Positions 8,417-17,051 of a stretch of DNA of 44,305 bases are shown here, piece after piece. Both the position numbers and the translations under genes were made by a program. Each line of letters starts with the position of its first letter. Within the stretch, counting starts at the first letter, position 1. The notes under the pieces are model-generated. The model saw nothing but the letters and a program-made list of their open reading frames with translations, made no database searches and was not told where the DNA came from. Location of the stretch: the NCBI GenBank assembly GCA_964526475.1, contig CAZGKF010000024.1, positions 1-44,305 of the forward strand, given 5' to 3'. The stretch comes from CAYVTV01 sp964526475 (lineage in GTDB: Bacteria > Bacteroidota > Bacteroidia > Bacteroidales > GCA-2748055).

Positions 8417-8442
8417 AAAAAAGCCCTGTATTTCAGGGCTTT
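8417..8442 (-). terminator. Rho-independent terminator of hppA
   Basis: On the minus strand a 9-bp stem (AAAGCCCTG/CAGGGCTTT, 8442-8420) with a 5-nt loop is followed by a run of Ts. It lies 41 bp beyond the hppA stop codon. Confidence 0.8.
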
Positions 8443-8482
8443 ATGATTTAAAGTGATGGAAAATATATTTTTCTTTGTTTTC

Positions 8483-10783
8483 TTAAAAAAGATGAAATGT
8501 AACGGTTAAACCCGACATTACTACAGACACCATAGTCATAAGCTTAATAAGTATATTTAATGATGGTCCTGAGGTATCTTTAAACGGGTCGCCGACTGTA
8601 TCTCCTACAACGCTGGCTTTATGGGCATCACTTCCTTTACCGCCAAGGTTTCCTTTCTCAATATATTTTTTGGCATTATCCCATGCCCCCCCCGAGTTAT
8701 TAAGCATACAGGCCAGGGTGAATCCTGCAGTAAGTCCGCCGGCCAGAAGTCCTATTACACCTGCCACTCCAAATAATACTCCAATAATAACCGGTACAGT
8801 AATGGCAAGTAAGGAGGGCATCATCATTTCTCTTTGGGCTCCTTTGGTAGAGATGGCCACGCATTTAGCATATTCAGGAGTTCCTGTACCTTCCATGATT
8901 CCGGGGATTTCCCTGAATTGTCTTCTTACTTCGTCAACCATTGATCCTGCAGCACGGCCAACTGCCTTCATGGTCATTGCACAGAATACAAAGGCCATCA
9001 TGGCACCGATGAATATTCCGCCCAGCAGCAGTGGGTTGAATATGGTAAGGTCGTATGCATCAATAAAATCCTGCATGGTTACAGAAGCCATATTCACAAC
9101 TTTTTGACCTGTCTCAGCAACTGGTATCACAGTAGCTCTTGCGTTATAGAATATCACATTTCCAACTTCTTTGATACCATCACCCGCATTTGCAATTTTA
9201 TTAAGCCACAGTTTAACTTCTTCCATATAAGCAGCCATAAGGGCCATGGCGGTGAGTGCCGCGGAGCCGATAGCGAATCCTTTACCTGTAGCGGCGGTGG
9301 TATTACCAAGCATATCGAGTGCATCGGTTCTTTCCCGAACTTCTTTGGGGAGGTGAGCCATTTCGGCATTACCACCGGCATTGTCGGCGATTGGGCCGAA
9401 TGCATCGGTTGCAAGGGTAATTCCAAGGGTAGAAAGCATACCTACAGCGGCGAACCCAATACCGTAAACACCCGTGGCAAAATTAGTGAAACCGCCTGCA
9501 AAACCGAAAGCTGCTATAATACCTGCTGTTATTGTAACAACCGGAATCCAGGTCGAGAACATTCCAACTGCAATACCATCAATAATAGTGGTTGCCGGAC
9601 CGGAAAGTGCCTGGTTGGCAATTCCTTTTGTAGGTTTGTATTCATCAGAAGTGAAGTATTCAGTACCCTGGCCAATGATAACACCAGCTAAAAGACCTGC
9701 AACCACGGAACCGAAAACCCCCCAGGTTATCCAGCCCTGGCTTGCCATAACTGCAATTGCTATAAGAATAAGTACAGAACTTCCACCGGTACCAAAGAGA
9801 AGTGCATTTAAAAGATTCTTCTGAGTTGCGGTTTCTTTTGTGCGAACCATATAGATTCCGGCAATAGAAAGCAGGATGCCAATGCCGGCAACTATCATTG
9901 GTGCAATAACTGCTTTAACCTGATCCAGACCAGTCAATGCGGGAATTGCTGCTCCCAGGGCTGCTGTTGCGAGGATGGATCCGCAATATGATTCATATAA
10001 GTCAGCTCCCATACCTGCCACATCACCAACGTTATCACCAACATTATCAGCAATGGTAGCGGGATTTCTCGGATCATCTTCAGGAATCCCTGCCTCTACC
10101 TTACCTACAAGGTCAGCACCCACGTCGGCAGCTTTTGTGTAAATACCTCCACCGACGCGCGCAAACAATGCCTGTGTGGAAGCACCCATACCGAAAGTAA
10201 GCATGGTAGTGGTAATTTCAATAAGTTTATGGTGCTCAGTTGTACCTGCATGCACGAAATCAAGACCAAGAAAGCTAAGGCCTGCAGCCATATGCTCGGG
10301 GGTATAAATAAGCTTGTTTAGCATAAGATACCAAAGTGCAATGTCCAGAAGTCCGAAACCAACAACAACAAGACCCATAACTGCACCACTCCTGAAAGCA
10401 ATTTGCAGACCTCTGTTAAGTGACTTTGATGCTCCATGAGCTGTTCTTGCAGAAGCAAAAGTAGCTGTCTTCATGCCCAGGTAGCCACAAAGGCCGGAGA
10501 AGAAACCTCCTGTCAGAAAGGCCAGGGGGACGAAAGGATTCTGAATTCCCATGTAAGCAAGCACACCGAGAATAATGACAAGTATGAAGAACACCTTACC
10601 TACAACTTTGTACTGACTGTTGAGGTATGCCATTGCCCCTTCACGAACATATTGTGCAATTTCTTTCATTCTATCCGTACCTTCGGAATTCTTCATCATT
10701 CCTTTAAAGAATATCCAGGCAAATACAAGCGCTGAAATAGCTGCTGCCGGTACGAACCAAAAAATACTGCTGGTGGATTCCAT
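8483..10783 (-). CDS. hppA: Membrane-bound ion-pumping pyrophosphatase
   Basis: Integral membrane pyrophosphatase (766 residues, about 16 helices) that couples hydrolysis of PPi to export of H+ or Na+. Signature segments include ADVGADLVGKVEAGIPEDDP followed by RNPATIADNVGDNVGDVAG, and later TDAFGPIADNAGGNAEM and GDTVGDPFKDTSGPSLN, which together bind Mg-PPi. The GNTTAATGKG segment has Ala where K+-independent enzymes have Lys, which points to the K+-dependent subfamily. That subfamily includes the Na+ pumps; the transported ion cannot be read with certainty. It is a single gene with a terminator at 8417-8442. PPi-driven pumping suits energy-limited or anaerobic life. Confidence 0.97.
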   Translation of the reverse strand: MESTSSIFWFVPAAAISALVFAWIFFKGMMKNSEGTDRMKEIAQYVREGAMAYLNSQYKVVGKVFFILVIILGVLAYMGIQNPFVPLAFLTGGFFSGLCGYLGMKTATFASARTAHGASKSLNRGLQIAFRSGAVMGLVVVGFGLLDIALWYLMLNKLIYTPEHMAAGLSFLGLDFVHAGTTEHHKLIEITTTMLTFGMGASTQALFARVGGGIYTKAADVGADLVGKVEAGIPEDDPRNPATIADNVGDNVGDVAGMGADLYESYCGSILATAALGAAIPALTGLDQVKAVIAPMIVAGIGILLSIAGIYMVRTKETATQKNLLNALLFGTGGSSVLILIAIAVMASQGWITWGVFGSVVAGLLAGVIIGQGTEYFTSDEYKPTKGIANQALSGPATTIIDGIAVGMFSTWIPVVTITAGIIAAFGFAGGFTNFATGVYGIGFAAVGMLSTLGITLATDAFGPIADNAGGNAEMAHLPKEVRERTDALDMLGNTTAATGKGFAIGSAALTAMALMAAYMEEVKLWLNKIANAGDGIKEVGNVIFYNARATVIPVAETGQKVVNMASVTMQDFIDAYDLTIFNPLLLGGIFIGAMMAFVFCAMTMKAVGRAAGSMVDEVRRQFREIPGIMEGTGTPEYAKCVAISTKGAQREMMMPSLLAITVPVIIGVLFGVAGVIGLLAGGLTAGFTLACMLNNSGGAWDNAKKYIEKGNLGGKGSDAHKASVVGDTVGDPFKDTSGPSLNILIKLMTMVSVVMSGLTVTFHLF

Positions 10784-10976
10784 TAGATTTTTATTTTTTT
10801 AGTTAATATTAAAGTTTTATAATTAAATTATTTGGTAATACAATTCTTTAGAAAAATTAAAACCTGCTCCATTATTATCTTTAAGCCAGTTTATAGTATG
10901 TTTTTTTATTGAAGTTGCAAATATAGTAAAAAAACTATTTTGACATAAACAGAAGAAGAATTGTTGGGGAATTATT

Positions 10977-12515
10977 CTATCCTGCCCATCCTTCCCTATC
11001 CAGATTTCTGTAGTTAATAGCTTCAGCAAGATGACAGGAGAGGATATTTTCAGAGCTTTCAAGATCGGCTATTGTACGCGAAACTTTCAAAATCCTGTCA
11101 TATGCTCTTGCAGATAAACCAAGCTTTTCCATTGCATTTTTCAGTAATTTGTTCCCCTCATCATTTATTCTGCAATATTTACGAAGCATACTTGTACTCA
11201 TTTGTGTATTTGCATAAATCCCGGGGAGATTTTTAAACCGCTCGGATTGAATATTTCTGGCAGTAATAATTCTGGTGCGGATAATATTGCTTTTCTCTGC
11301 TTCACGCATTTCAGAAAGCTGGCGGAAAGGGACGGGAACAATTTCAATGTGAATATCAATTCTGTCGAGCAGAGGACCTGATATTTTATTCAGATATTTT
11401 TTCACCATCCCCGGGTTACACACACATTCTTTGTCGGGGTGGTTATAGTACCCACAGGGGCATGGATTCATACTTGCAACGAGCTGAAAATTTGCCGGGT
11501 ATTCAACAGCGAATTTAGCGCGCGAGACGGAAATCTTTCTGTCTTCCAGCGGTTGCCGCATTACCTCGAGCACATTACGTTTAAATTCGGGGAGTTCATC
11601 AAGGAACAACACCCCATTGTGGGCCAGGGATATTTCCCCTGGCTGGGGGAAATTCCCACCGCCAACAAGGGCAACATCGGAAATAGTATGATGAGGACTG
11701 CGAAATGGCCTTCTTGTCATTAATGCGCTGTCTCTTCCAAGCTTTCCTGCTACCGAGTGGATTTTTGTCGTTTCAAGGGCTTCTTCAAGGGTAAGTGGTG
11801 GAATAATCGTTGGCATTCTCTTGGCTAACATTGTTTTTCCGGCTCCCGGAGGACCTATCATTATTATGTTATGGCTTCCCGCAGCTGCAACTTCAAGAGC
11901 ACGTTTTACATTCTCCTGTCCCTTTACATCTGCAAAATCAATATCCCAGGCACCCAGCTTTTCGAAAAATTCTTTCTTTGCGTTAACTGTTGTGGGTTCT
12001 ATTTGTAGTTTGCCGTTAAGAAATCCTGCCACATCTGTCAGATGCTGTGCGCCAATTACCTGTAACCCCTGAACAACAGCTGCTTCCCTGGCATTTTCCA
12101 CGGGGACTATCATCCCCCTGAAATTTTCATTTTTAGCACGTATGGCTATAGGAAGCACGCCCTTAATACGTTGAAGAGTACCATCAAGCGACAACTCTCC
12201 CATAATGATATATTTATCGAGGAGATTCTTTTCAATTTGTGAGGATGCTGCAAGTACAGCAACTGCAAGAGGCAGATCGTAAGCTGAACCTTCTTTTCTT
12301 ATATCGGCAGGAGCAAGATTTACTACAACACGTTTGTTGGGCCAGGAAAATCCGTTGGTTTTTATTGCCGACTCAATACGGGGATGACTTTCTTTAACAG
12401 CACTATCTGCAAGTCCAACAATGAAAAATTTTATCCCCTGGCTTATGTTTACTTCGATGGTAACAGTGGTTGCATTAATACCGTGAACGGCACTTCCATA
12501 AGCTTTGATTAGCAT
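10977..12515 (-). CDS. comM: YifB/ComM-family Mg-chelatase-like AAA+ ATPase
   Basis: 512 residues with the full YifB layout. An N-terminal Lon-like fold (MLIKAYGSAVHGI..., residues 1-170) is followed by a Mg-chelatase AAA+ domain with Walker A IGPPGAGKTMLAKR, Walker B GVLFLDELPEF and the FRSPHHT segment. A C-terminal domain carries SARAYDRILKVSRTIADL. In Vibrio the ComM protein is a helicase promoting branch migration of incoming DNA during natural transformation; whether that role holds in Bacteroidota is not established. It lies 42 bp downstream of gmhA on the same strand and is probably co-transcribed. Confidence 0.93.
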   Translation of the reverse strand: MLIKAYGSAVHGINATTVTIEVNISQGIKFFIVGLADSAVKESHPRIESAIKTNGFSWPNKRVVVNLAPADIRKEGSAYDLPLAVAVLAASSQIEKNLLDKYIIMGELSLDGTLQRIKGVLPIAIRAKNENFRGMIVPVENAREAAVVQGLQVIGAQHLTDVAGFLNGKLQIEPTTVNAKKEFFEKLGAWDIDFADVKGQENVKRALEVAAAGSHNIIMIGPPGAGKTMLAKRMPTIIPPLTLEEALETTKIHSVAGKLGRDSALMTRRPFRSPHHTISDVALVGGGNFPQPGEISLAHNGVLFLDELPEFKRNVLEVMRQPLEDRKISVSRAKFAVEYPANFQLVASMNPCPCGYYNHPDKECVCNPGMVKKYLNKISGPLLDRIDIHIEIVPVPFRQLSEMREAEKSNIIRTRIITARNIQSERFKNLPGIYANTQMSTSMLRKYCRINDEGNKLLKNAMEKLGLSARAYDRILKVSRTIADLESSENILSCHLAEAINYRNLDREGWAG

Positions 12516-12557
12516 GTTGACTGATATTTAATATCAATCCTTAATGGAAAAAATGTT

Positions 12558-13142
12558 CTAAGAATCAGCTACAGGAAAGAGTTTTTTTTCTATGGTTTCA
12601 ATGAGGATATGAATTATGATACCGTGTATTTCCTGTATTCTGTCGGAATAACCGGTGAAAGGAACCCTGATCTCTATATCAGCAAGTGCCCCCAGTTTCC
12701 CGCCTGTATTCCCTGTGAGTGCAATGATCTTCATGTTTTTCTTACGGGCGGTTTCACAAGCCAGGATAGTATTATCAGAATTACCACTTGTACTTATCGC
12801 AAAAGCAATATCTCCTTCTTTACCCATTGCTTCTATAAAACGGGAAAAAATATCAGAAAAACTATAGTCGTTGGCTACGCATGTAATATAGCTCGGATCG
12901 GAAATAGCCACAGCAGGAAGTGCAGGCCTGTAATCCCGGTATTTACCGGTAAGCTCTTCGGCAAAGTGCATGGCATCGCACAAGGAACCCCCGTTACCGA
13001 ATGAAATTATTTTACTGCCATTTTCTATCGCATGGATCATCCATTTGGAGGCCTCATGTATTGCATCAATATTTTTTTCAGATGAAAGAAAGGTGGCAAG
13101 AACATCCTTTGCTTCATTAAGACTGTTTCTTATGGTGTCCAT
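12558..13142 (-). CDS. gmhA: SIS-domain phosphoheptose isomerase GmhA
   Basis: Sedoheptulose-7-phosphate isomerase (194 residues), the first step of ADP-heptose synthesis for lipopolysaccharide core. One SIS domain is evident: SFGNGGSLCDAMHFAEELTG near the N-terminus, FAISTSGNSDN for phosphate binding, and SDRIQEIHGIIIHILIE with the His/Glu residues typical of GmhA near the end. Length and ends fit the family. It probably shares a transcript with downstream comM. A good -7 box lies just upstream at 13172-13165, implying a very short leader. Confidence 0.92.
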   Translation of the reverse strand: MDTIRNSLNEAKDVLATFLSSEKNIDAIHEASKWMIHAIENGSKIISFGNGGSLCDAMHFAEELTGKYRDYRPALPAVAISDPSYITCVANDYSFSDIFSRFIEAMGKEGDIAFAISTSGNSDNTILACETARKKNMKIIALTGNTGGKLGALADIEIRVPFTGYSDRIQEIHGIIIHILIETIEKKLFPVADS

Positions 13143-13164
13143 TATCGGTTATAGATTATTATTC

Positions 13165-13172
13165 CAAAGATA
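13165..13172 (-). promoter_or_regulatory. Predicted -7 box for gmhA-comM
   Basis: TATCTTTG on the minus strand matches TAnnTTTG and lies 23 bp before the gmhA ATG. No clear -33 TTTG is present. Confidence 0.4.
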
Positions 13173-13236
13173 TTACGTTTTTTGGAGAGTTTTTGTGTTT
13201 AAAAAGATTATTAGGAGCATTGCCGGAGTCTAAATA

Positions 13237-14010
13237 TTAATAAAGCTGACCTGCAGTCCATTTAATGGAGTTATAGATTAATTTCTGGAAGTTTTCATTT
13301 GAGTAAGCATGTTCATCATGTCCAGGCATAAGGTAAACAACCTTCGATGCATTAAAGCTATTTGTCCAGGCAATAATCCCTGAGCAATCAGGATGATCTA
13401 CAGACAGAAGCGGTAAAACTCCGGGAAGAATTTCAATGTTACTATACCCTTCATCCATTATTATGAAATTATTTATATTTTTCAGGACAGGATGACTTGG
13501 ATTTATCAATTTAACATGCAACACCAGATTATGTTTGTAAGAGGATATCTTTTCCGGAGCATAATTGAATCTTCCTTCATAGTATTTTCCTCCTATGATA
13601 TTTTTAAACTCATTCCATTGCTGGTATGAAACGATCGAATGATGAAGGAAAACCATTCCTGTACCTTTTTTTGTGAGTTCGATAAATTCTTTTTTTTGTT
13701 CGTCAGAAATAGTTTGTGTCATATCATAAAAAACCAGGGCATGATAATTTTTTATAGAATCAGAGAGCAATGATTCGTTAGCTTTGGGCTGGCTGAGCGT
13801 GTCGAAACATAATCCGTCCATTGATGAGAACATATTGAGAAATGAATCGGAATAATTTTTGTTTCCACCAATAACCACCAATACCCTGATGGGTTTTTCA
13901 TCCCCTGCGAATGTTCTTTCATCAGTATCCGGGGAGAAGGCAGGGCAAAACAAAAAAGTTAACGGAAAAAAGAAACAGATGAAGGAAGAGGTAAAAAAAG
14001 ACTTCTTCAT
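13237..14010 (-). CDS. ThuA-like domain protein
   Basis: Glutamine-amidotransferase-fold protein of the ThuA (trehalose utilisation) family. I use the ATG at 14010 (MKKSFFTSSF...), which gives a 257-residue product with a signal peptide; a start at 14076 would put 22 non-signal residues in front. The domain runs from IRVLVVIGGNKNYSDSFLNM through YHALVFYDMTQTISDEQK and GTGMVFLHHSIVSYQQW to VVYLMPGHDEHAYSN. ThuA-like proteins in Bacteroidota are usually exported and associated with sugar or keto-sugar metabolism, but their reaction is poorly defined. It follows the DUF6340-like gene by 43 bp and is probably co-transcribed with it. Confidence 0.85.
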   Translation of the reverse strand: MKKSFFTSSFICFFFPLTFLFCPAFSPDTDERTFAGDEKPIRVLVVIGGNKNYSDSFLNMFSSMDGLCFDTLSQPKANESLLSDSIKNYHALVFYDMTQTISDEQKKEFIELTKKGTGMVFLHHSIVSYQQWNEFKNIIGGKYYEGRFNYAPEKISSYKHNLVLHVKLINPSHPVLKNINNFIIMDEGYSNIEILPGVLPLLSVDHPDCSGIIAWTNSFNASKVVYLMPGHDEHAYSNENFQKLIYNSIKWTAGQLY

Positions 14011-14053
14011 AACTATCACTATTAAATAATCACTTAAGATTTTCGCCTGAAAG

Positions 14054-15022
14054 CTATTTATTTTCCTGATATTCAAGAACTCTTTGTTCTTTCATACGCT
14101 GGCTTAGAATAAAACTATAATTTTTGGAACCTTTATTACGGTACATTCCCCATGCCGACTGTGCCCAGGTTTTGGCTGTTTCAAGGTCACCAAGTATCTC
14201 ATAAACGACTGCAAGGTTATGGGCGGCTCTGCCCCTGGTTTTTCTTTTCCCGGTTTCAATAGCTTTGTTAAGATTCTCAATAGCTGCATCCCAGTCATTT
14301 ACTTCCATCATGCGTGATCCCATACTCATATATGGATTGCTTTTTGGTTTACGGTAATATTCCCGTTGTACAGAATACCATGAAGGGGAAATTCTTTCTC
14401 CGTACCTTGAACCAGCCTGAAAACTTGCTTCTTTAATTGCACGGTCTTTGTCAATTATTCTGCCAATAGCTTCAATGCCAGAGGATACCTGTCTTCCCCA
14501 GAAAATCTCATGACGAAACTGATTCTCATCGAAGATCATCTTTTCCAAAGGATCATACAGCCGAAAGCCTACAGTAACAATAGCCATATTGGTAGGAATA
14601 ATATAATCGGAATTGAAGATTTCCAGTGAGATCAGGGCATCCACATTCAACTCTTTACACATGGACTCAATGTCAGACCATGACAAAGGTTCAGGAAAAA
14701 GATTTGCTTGCACCTCCTTGCTGAGAGTAATACCAGATCTGACAATAACAAATCTTCGCGAATCCTGAAAATAATTTGAGAAACCTTCTACAGCAAACTG
14801 AGAAGCAACTTTTGCTTCTCCGGGCAGTTCAGCAGTAATTACCTTTTCAAGAGTTGTTCCAGCGGTTTTTGGTCTTAAACTCCGGTCGATAACTCCTATA
14901 GATTGTATGTAATTAGGAACATTAATAAGTGCAGGCCGCAATACCTGGAACCTGATAGTGGGAGCTCCGCATATCATAAAAATAACAACGGAGAACGTAA
15001 AAATTCGGAGAGTTTTTAACAT
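14054..15022 (-). CDS. DUF6340-like lipoprotein with TPR region
   Basis: 322-residue protein starting MLKTLRIFTFSVVIFMICGA, a lipoprotein-type signal with Cys18 as likely lipid anchor. The in-frame start at 15061 is upstream of the predicted promoter and is rejected. The body resembles the Bacteroidota DUF6340 group, with IDRSLRPKTAG early and WSDIESMCKELNVDALISLE in the middle. A C-terminal TPR-like pair spans NDWDAAIENLNKAIETGKR and AHNLAVVYEILGDLETAKTW. The function is unknown; an envelope scaffold role is a guess. Confidence 0.8.
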   Translation of the reverse strand: MLKTLRIFTFSVVIFMICGAPTIRFQVLRPALINVPNYIQSIGVIDRSLRPKTAGTTLEKVITAELPGEAKVASQFAVEGFSNYFQDSRRFVIVRSGITLSKEVQANLFPEPLSWSDIESMCKELNVDALISLEIFNSDYIIPTNMAIVTVGFRLYDPLEKMIFDENQFRHEIFWGRQVSSGIEAIGRIIDKDRAIKEASFQAGSRYGERISPSWYSVQREYYRKPKSNPYMSMGSRMMEVNDWDAAIENLNKAIETGKRKTRGRAAHNLAVVYEILGDLETAKTWAQSAWGMYRNKGSKNYSFILSQRMKEQRVLEYQENK

Positions 15023-15037
15023 ATCTTTTTTCTTTTT

Positions 15038-15068
15038 CAAAACTACAAAAATGATTAACATAAATCAA
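15038..15068 (-). promoter_or_regulatory. Predicted Bacteroidota-type promoter
   Basis: Minus-strand TAGTTTTG (15045-15038) is preceded by TTG (15068-15066) with a 20-nt spacer, the same spacing as the 3338-3368 promoter. It supports the start at 15022 for the DUF6340-like gene. Confidence 0.5.
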
Positions 15069-15123
15069 TGAGAGAACTTCCAGTTTGATAAAAAAATCTT
15101 AAGTTTAGTATGTTTTAAGTATT

Positions 15124-15753
15124 GTGAGCAAATATCTTTTAAATATTATTGAAAAGGGTGAAAATCAGCATCTCGACTTTAAGTTTGAGATTAATGATGC
15201 ACGAAAGATTGCCAGGACGTTGGTTGCATTTGCTAACAGTGAAGGAGGCAAACTGCTTATTGGGGTTAAGGATAATGGTAAAATTGCAGGGGTAAGGTCA
15301 GAGGAAGAATATTATATGCTCGAAGCAGCTTTTACTTTATACTGCAAACCTCATATTATTTCCAGCTCAAGGAAATGGGTAATAAACGGTCTCAATGTAC
15401 TTGAAGTTGATGTGCCCCCCGGAAAATCGAAACCATATTTTGCACGCGATAATAACGGACGATGGTTAGCTTATATCCGTGTCAGGGACCAGAATATTAA
15501 GGTTAACAGCATCCAGATACAAGTATGGAGAAATGAAAAGAGAAGGAAAGGAGTATTGCTTGAATATACTGAAAAGGAAAAAGTCTTACTCGATTATCTG
15601 AGAAATCATGTTGAAATCAGTCTGCCTGCATTTTGCCGGATTGCTGATATTTCATACAGGAAGGCATCGGATATAATTGTGAGACTGGTATGTCTAAAGA
15701 TCGTAGAGATATTTTACAGTGAGAAGAAGACGATGTACAGGCTGAGAATATAA
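15124..15753 (+). CDS. AlbA_2 (Schlafen-type) domain protein with winged helix
   Basis: 209 residues beginning at a GTG codon (15124). Residues ~10-130 are an AlbA_2 domain: GENQHLDFKFEINDARKIAR, VAFANSEGGKLLIGVKDNG and VLEVDVPPGKSKPYF, with an RVRDQN ending. The last ~55 residues (KEKVLLDYLRNHVEISLPAF...) look like a winged helix. Proteins of this type are usually nucleic-acid-binding regulators; the target is unknown. There is no signal peptide. It is divergent from the DUF6340-like gene, with 101 bp between their starts. Confidence 0.82.
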   Translation: MSKYLLNIIEKGENQHLDFKFEINDARKIARTLVAFANSEGGKLLIGVKDNGKIAGVRSEEEYYMLEAAFTLYCKPHIISSSRKWVINGLNVLEVDVPPGKSKPYFARDNNGRWLAYIRVRDQNIKVNSIQIQVWRNEKRRKGVLLEYTEKEKVLLDYLRNHVEISLPAFCRIADISYRKASDIIVRLVCLKIVEIFYSEKKTMYRLRI

Positions 15754-15790
15754 AGACTGGAATTTTTGTCATGTTGCTGTAACCATGCGG

Positions 15791-15820
15791 TTGAATCTAA
15801 AATGTTTCTTCGTAAATTTG
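15791..15820 (+). promoter_or_regulatory. Predicted promoter of TspO-like gene
   Basis: TTG at 15791 and TAAATTTG at 15813-15820 with a 19-nt spacer fit the Bacteroidota -33/-7 consensus closely. The coding start follows 30 bp after the -7 box. Confidence 0.55.
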
Positions 15821-15849
15821 ATGAAGTAAAAACTAATAAAACCTAATCC

Positions 15850-16563
15850 ATGATACGGTATCTCAATATTATTTTCTTTGCCGGGATGATAGTTATGAAC
15901 TATCTGGCTAATGCATTGCCGCTTAACAATAAAACTACAGGGCAGTTATCCGATGCTTATCCGAATCTATTTGTGCCGGCAGGAATAACTTTTTCTATCT
16001 GGGGAATAATTTACCTGCTACTGGCAATATATTGTGCTGCACAATTTTCATATCGATTAAGGAGCATTTCTGAAAGTATAGGATGGCTTTTTGCAATAAG
16101 CTGTGTATTGAATGGACTCTGGATCGTTGCATGGCATTACGAAAAACTGCCACTTTCTCTCCTTATAATGGCCGGACTTCTGATCACACTTATTGTCATT
16201 AATAATTTGATAAAGGACCTTCCATTTGGTTTGACAAAAGCAGCATTTGGTATTTATCTGGGTTGGATTTGTATTGCCACCATTGCAAATGTCACAGCCT
16301 TACTTGTTAAATTTAACTGGAATGGGGCAGGTGTTTCGCAGGAATGGTGGACTATTATTATGATCGCCTCTGGTACATTAATAGCATCTCTTGCAATATA
16401 TAAGTTCAGCAATCCTTTTATAGGCTTAGCTGTAATATGGGCTTTCACGGGAATAATTATCCGGCATTACTCAGATTATCTTATGATTACCATAGCTGCC
16501 ATAACAGGGATAATAATAACAGTAACATTTACCATTATAACAATTATAAGGTCAAATATTTAA
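15850..16563 (+). CDS. TspO/MBR-like multi-spanning membrane protein
   Basis: Integral membrane protein of 237 residues with about seven predicted helices. LFVPAGITFSIWGIIYLLLA and NGLWIVAWHYEKLPLSLLIM recall the conserved P-x-x-x-F-x-x-W-x-x-x-Y and N-x-x-W elements of the tryptophan-rich sensory (TspO/MBR) family. The protein is longer than a standard five-helix TspO, so it belongs to a divergent branch. TspO proteins bind tetrapyrroles and related ligands; whether this one does is inference. It has its own promoter and ends just before a repeat-rich intergenic region. Confidence 0.7.
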   Translation: MIRYLNIIFFAGMIVMNYLANALPLNNKTTGQLSDAYPNLFVPAGITFSIWGIIYLLLAIYCAAQFSYRLRSISESIGWLFAISCVLNGLWIVAWHYEKLPLSLLIMAGLLITLIVINNLIKDLPFGLTKAAFGIYLGWICIATIANVTALLVKFNWNGAGVSQEWWTIIMIASGTLIASLAIYKFSNPFIGLAVIWAFTGIIIRHYSDYLMITIAAITGIIITVTFTIITIIRSNI

Positions 16564-16625
16564 GCTGATAATATAACAACTTGTCTGATCATCTAACCTG
16601 CGGAACAAGCAGAACTGCATCGACA

Positions 16626-16712
16626 GAGGCTGTCTTAAAAGACTAATCATTGAATTAATAGATTACAAATTGAAAGTGAATTCTAAAGTCATAAGGCTTT
16701 TTAGACAGCCTC
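16626..16712. mobile_element. 87-bp MITE-like element, complete copy
   Basis: It is bounded by inverted GAGGCTGTCT / AGACAGCCTC ends, which extend outward to ACAGAGG/CCTCTGT. It carries no coding capacity. It is identical to the copy at 30398-30484 except at position 11 (T versus A). The end sequence resembles those of IS1182- or IS5-type insertion sequences from memory, so it is probably mobilised in trans. No clear target duplication is seen. Confidence 0.85.
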
Positions 16713-16808
16713 TGTGAAATGATTTCAATTTATTTTTGATTAAAAGTAATTAAAACAATTAATGCTCAGGAACAAGTTCCCTGTTTTTTCATTTAAAGCC
16801 TGTTAATT

Positions 16809-17051
16809 ATGATTTTTCTTCATTTCTCCTTATTTGTTTTTTCTCCGTTTTTTACAGGGGCTTTTGCAGAAAAAAAGAATCCTGTTCTTAAGACTGTAGA
16901 GAAACAAATTCAGAAATATCCGGAGTCTGCCCTTAAAGATATTTACAAGAGTTTCTTTCAGGATGAATATGGGCATGGTCATTTACTTACAGACACAAGC
17001 GTATCGAGGAAGTATTTTGACTACGAATTATCGCAAATGACCAGTTATTGA
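16809..17051 (+). pseudogene. Truncated hypothetical protein, N-terminal fragment
   Basis: An 80-residue frame with a signal-like N-terminus (MIFLHFSLFVFSPFFTGAFA) is followed by ALKDIYKSFFQDEYGHGHLL and a YFDYELSQM segment. From memory this resembles the start of a larger Bacteroidota family of roughly 250-300 residues with a conserved YKxFFQDxFGPGH motif. The frame stops after 80 residues and runs 7 bp into the 3' end of the convergent lipoprotein gene, so the rest of the gene is missing. It lies 96 bp from the complete 87-bp element. It could be a genuine short protein, but truncation is likelier. Confidence 0.55.

Noticed and set aside
10823..11062. Leftward frame of 79 codons between hppA and comM
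   Set aside because: It overlaps the well-supported 3' end of comM, has no family resemblance and looks like AT-rich chance coding.
15124..15753. Schlafen-like defence gene
   Set aside because: Only the AlbA_2 domain and a winged helix are present, and no neighbouring defence genes are seen, so a regulator is simpler.
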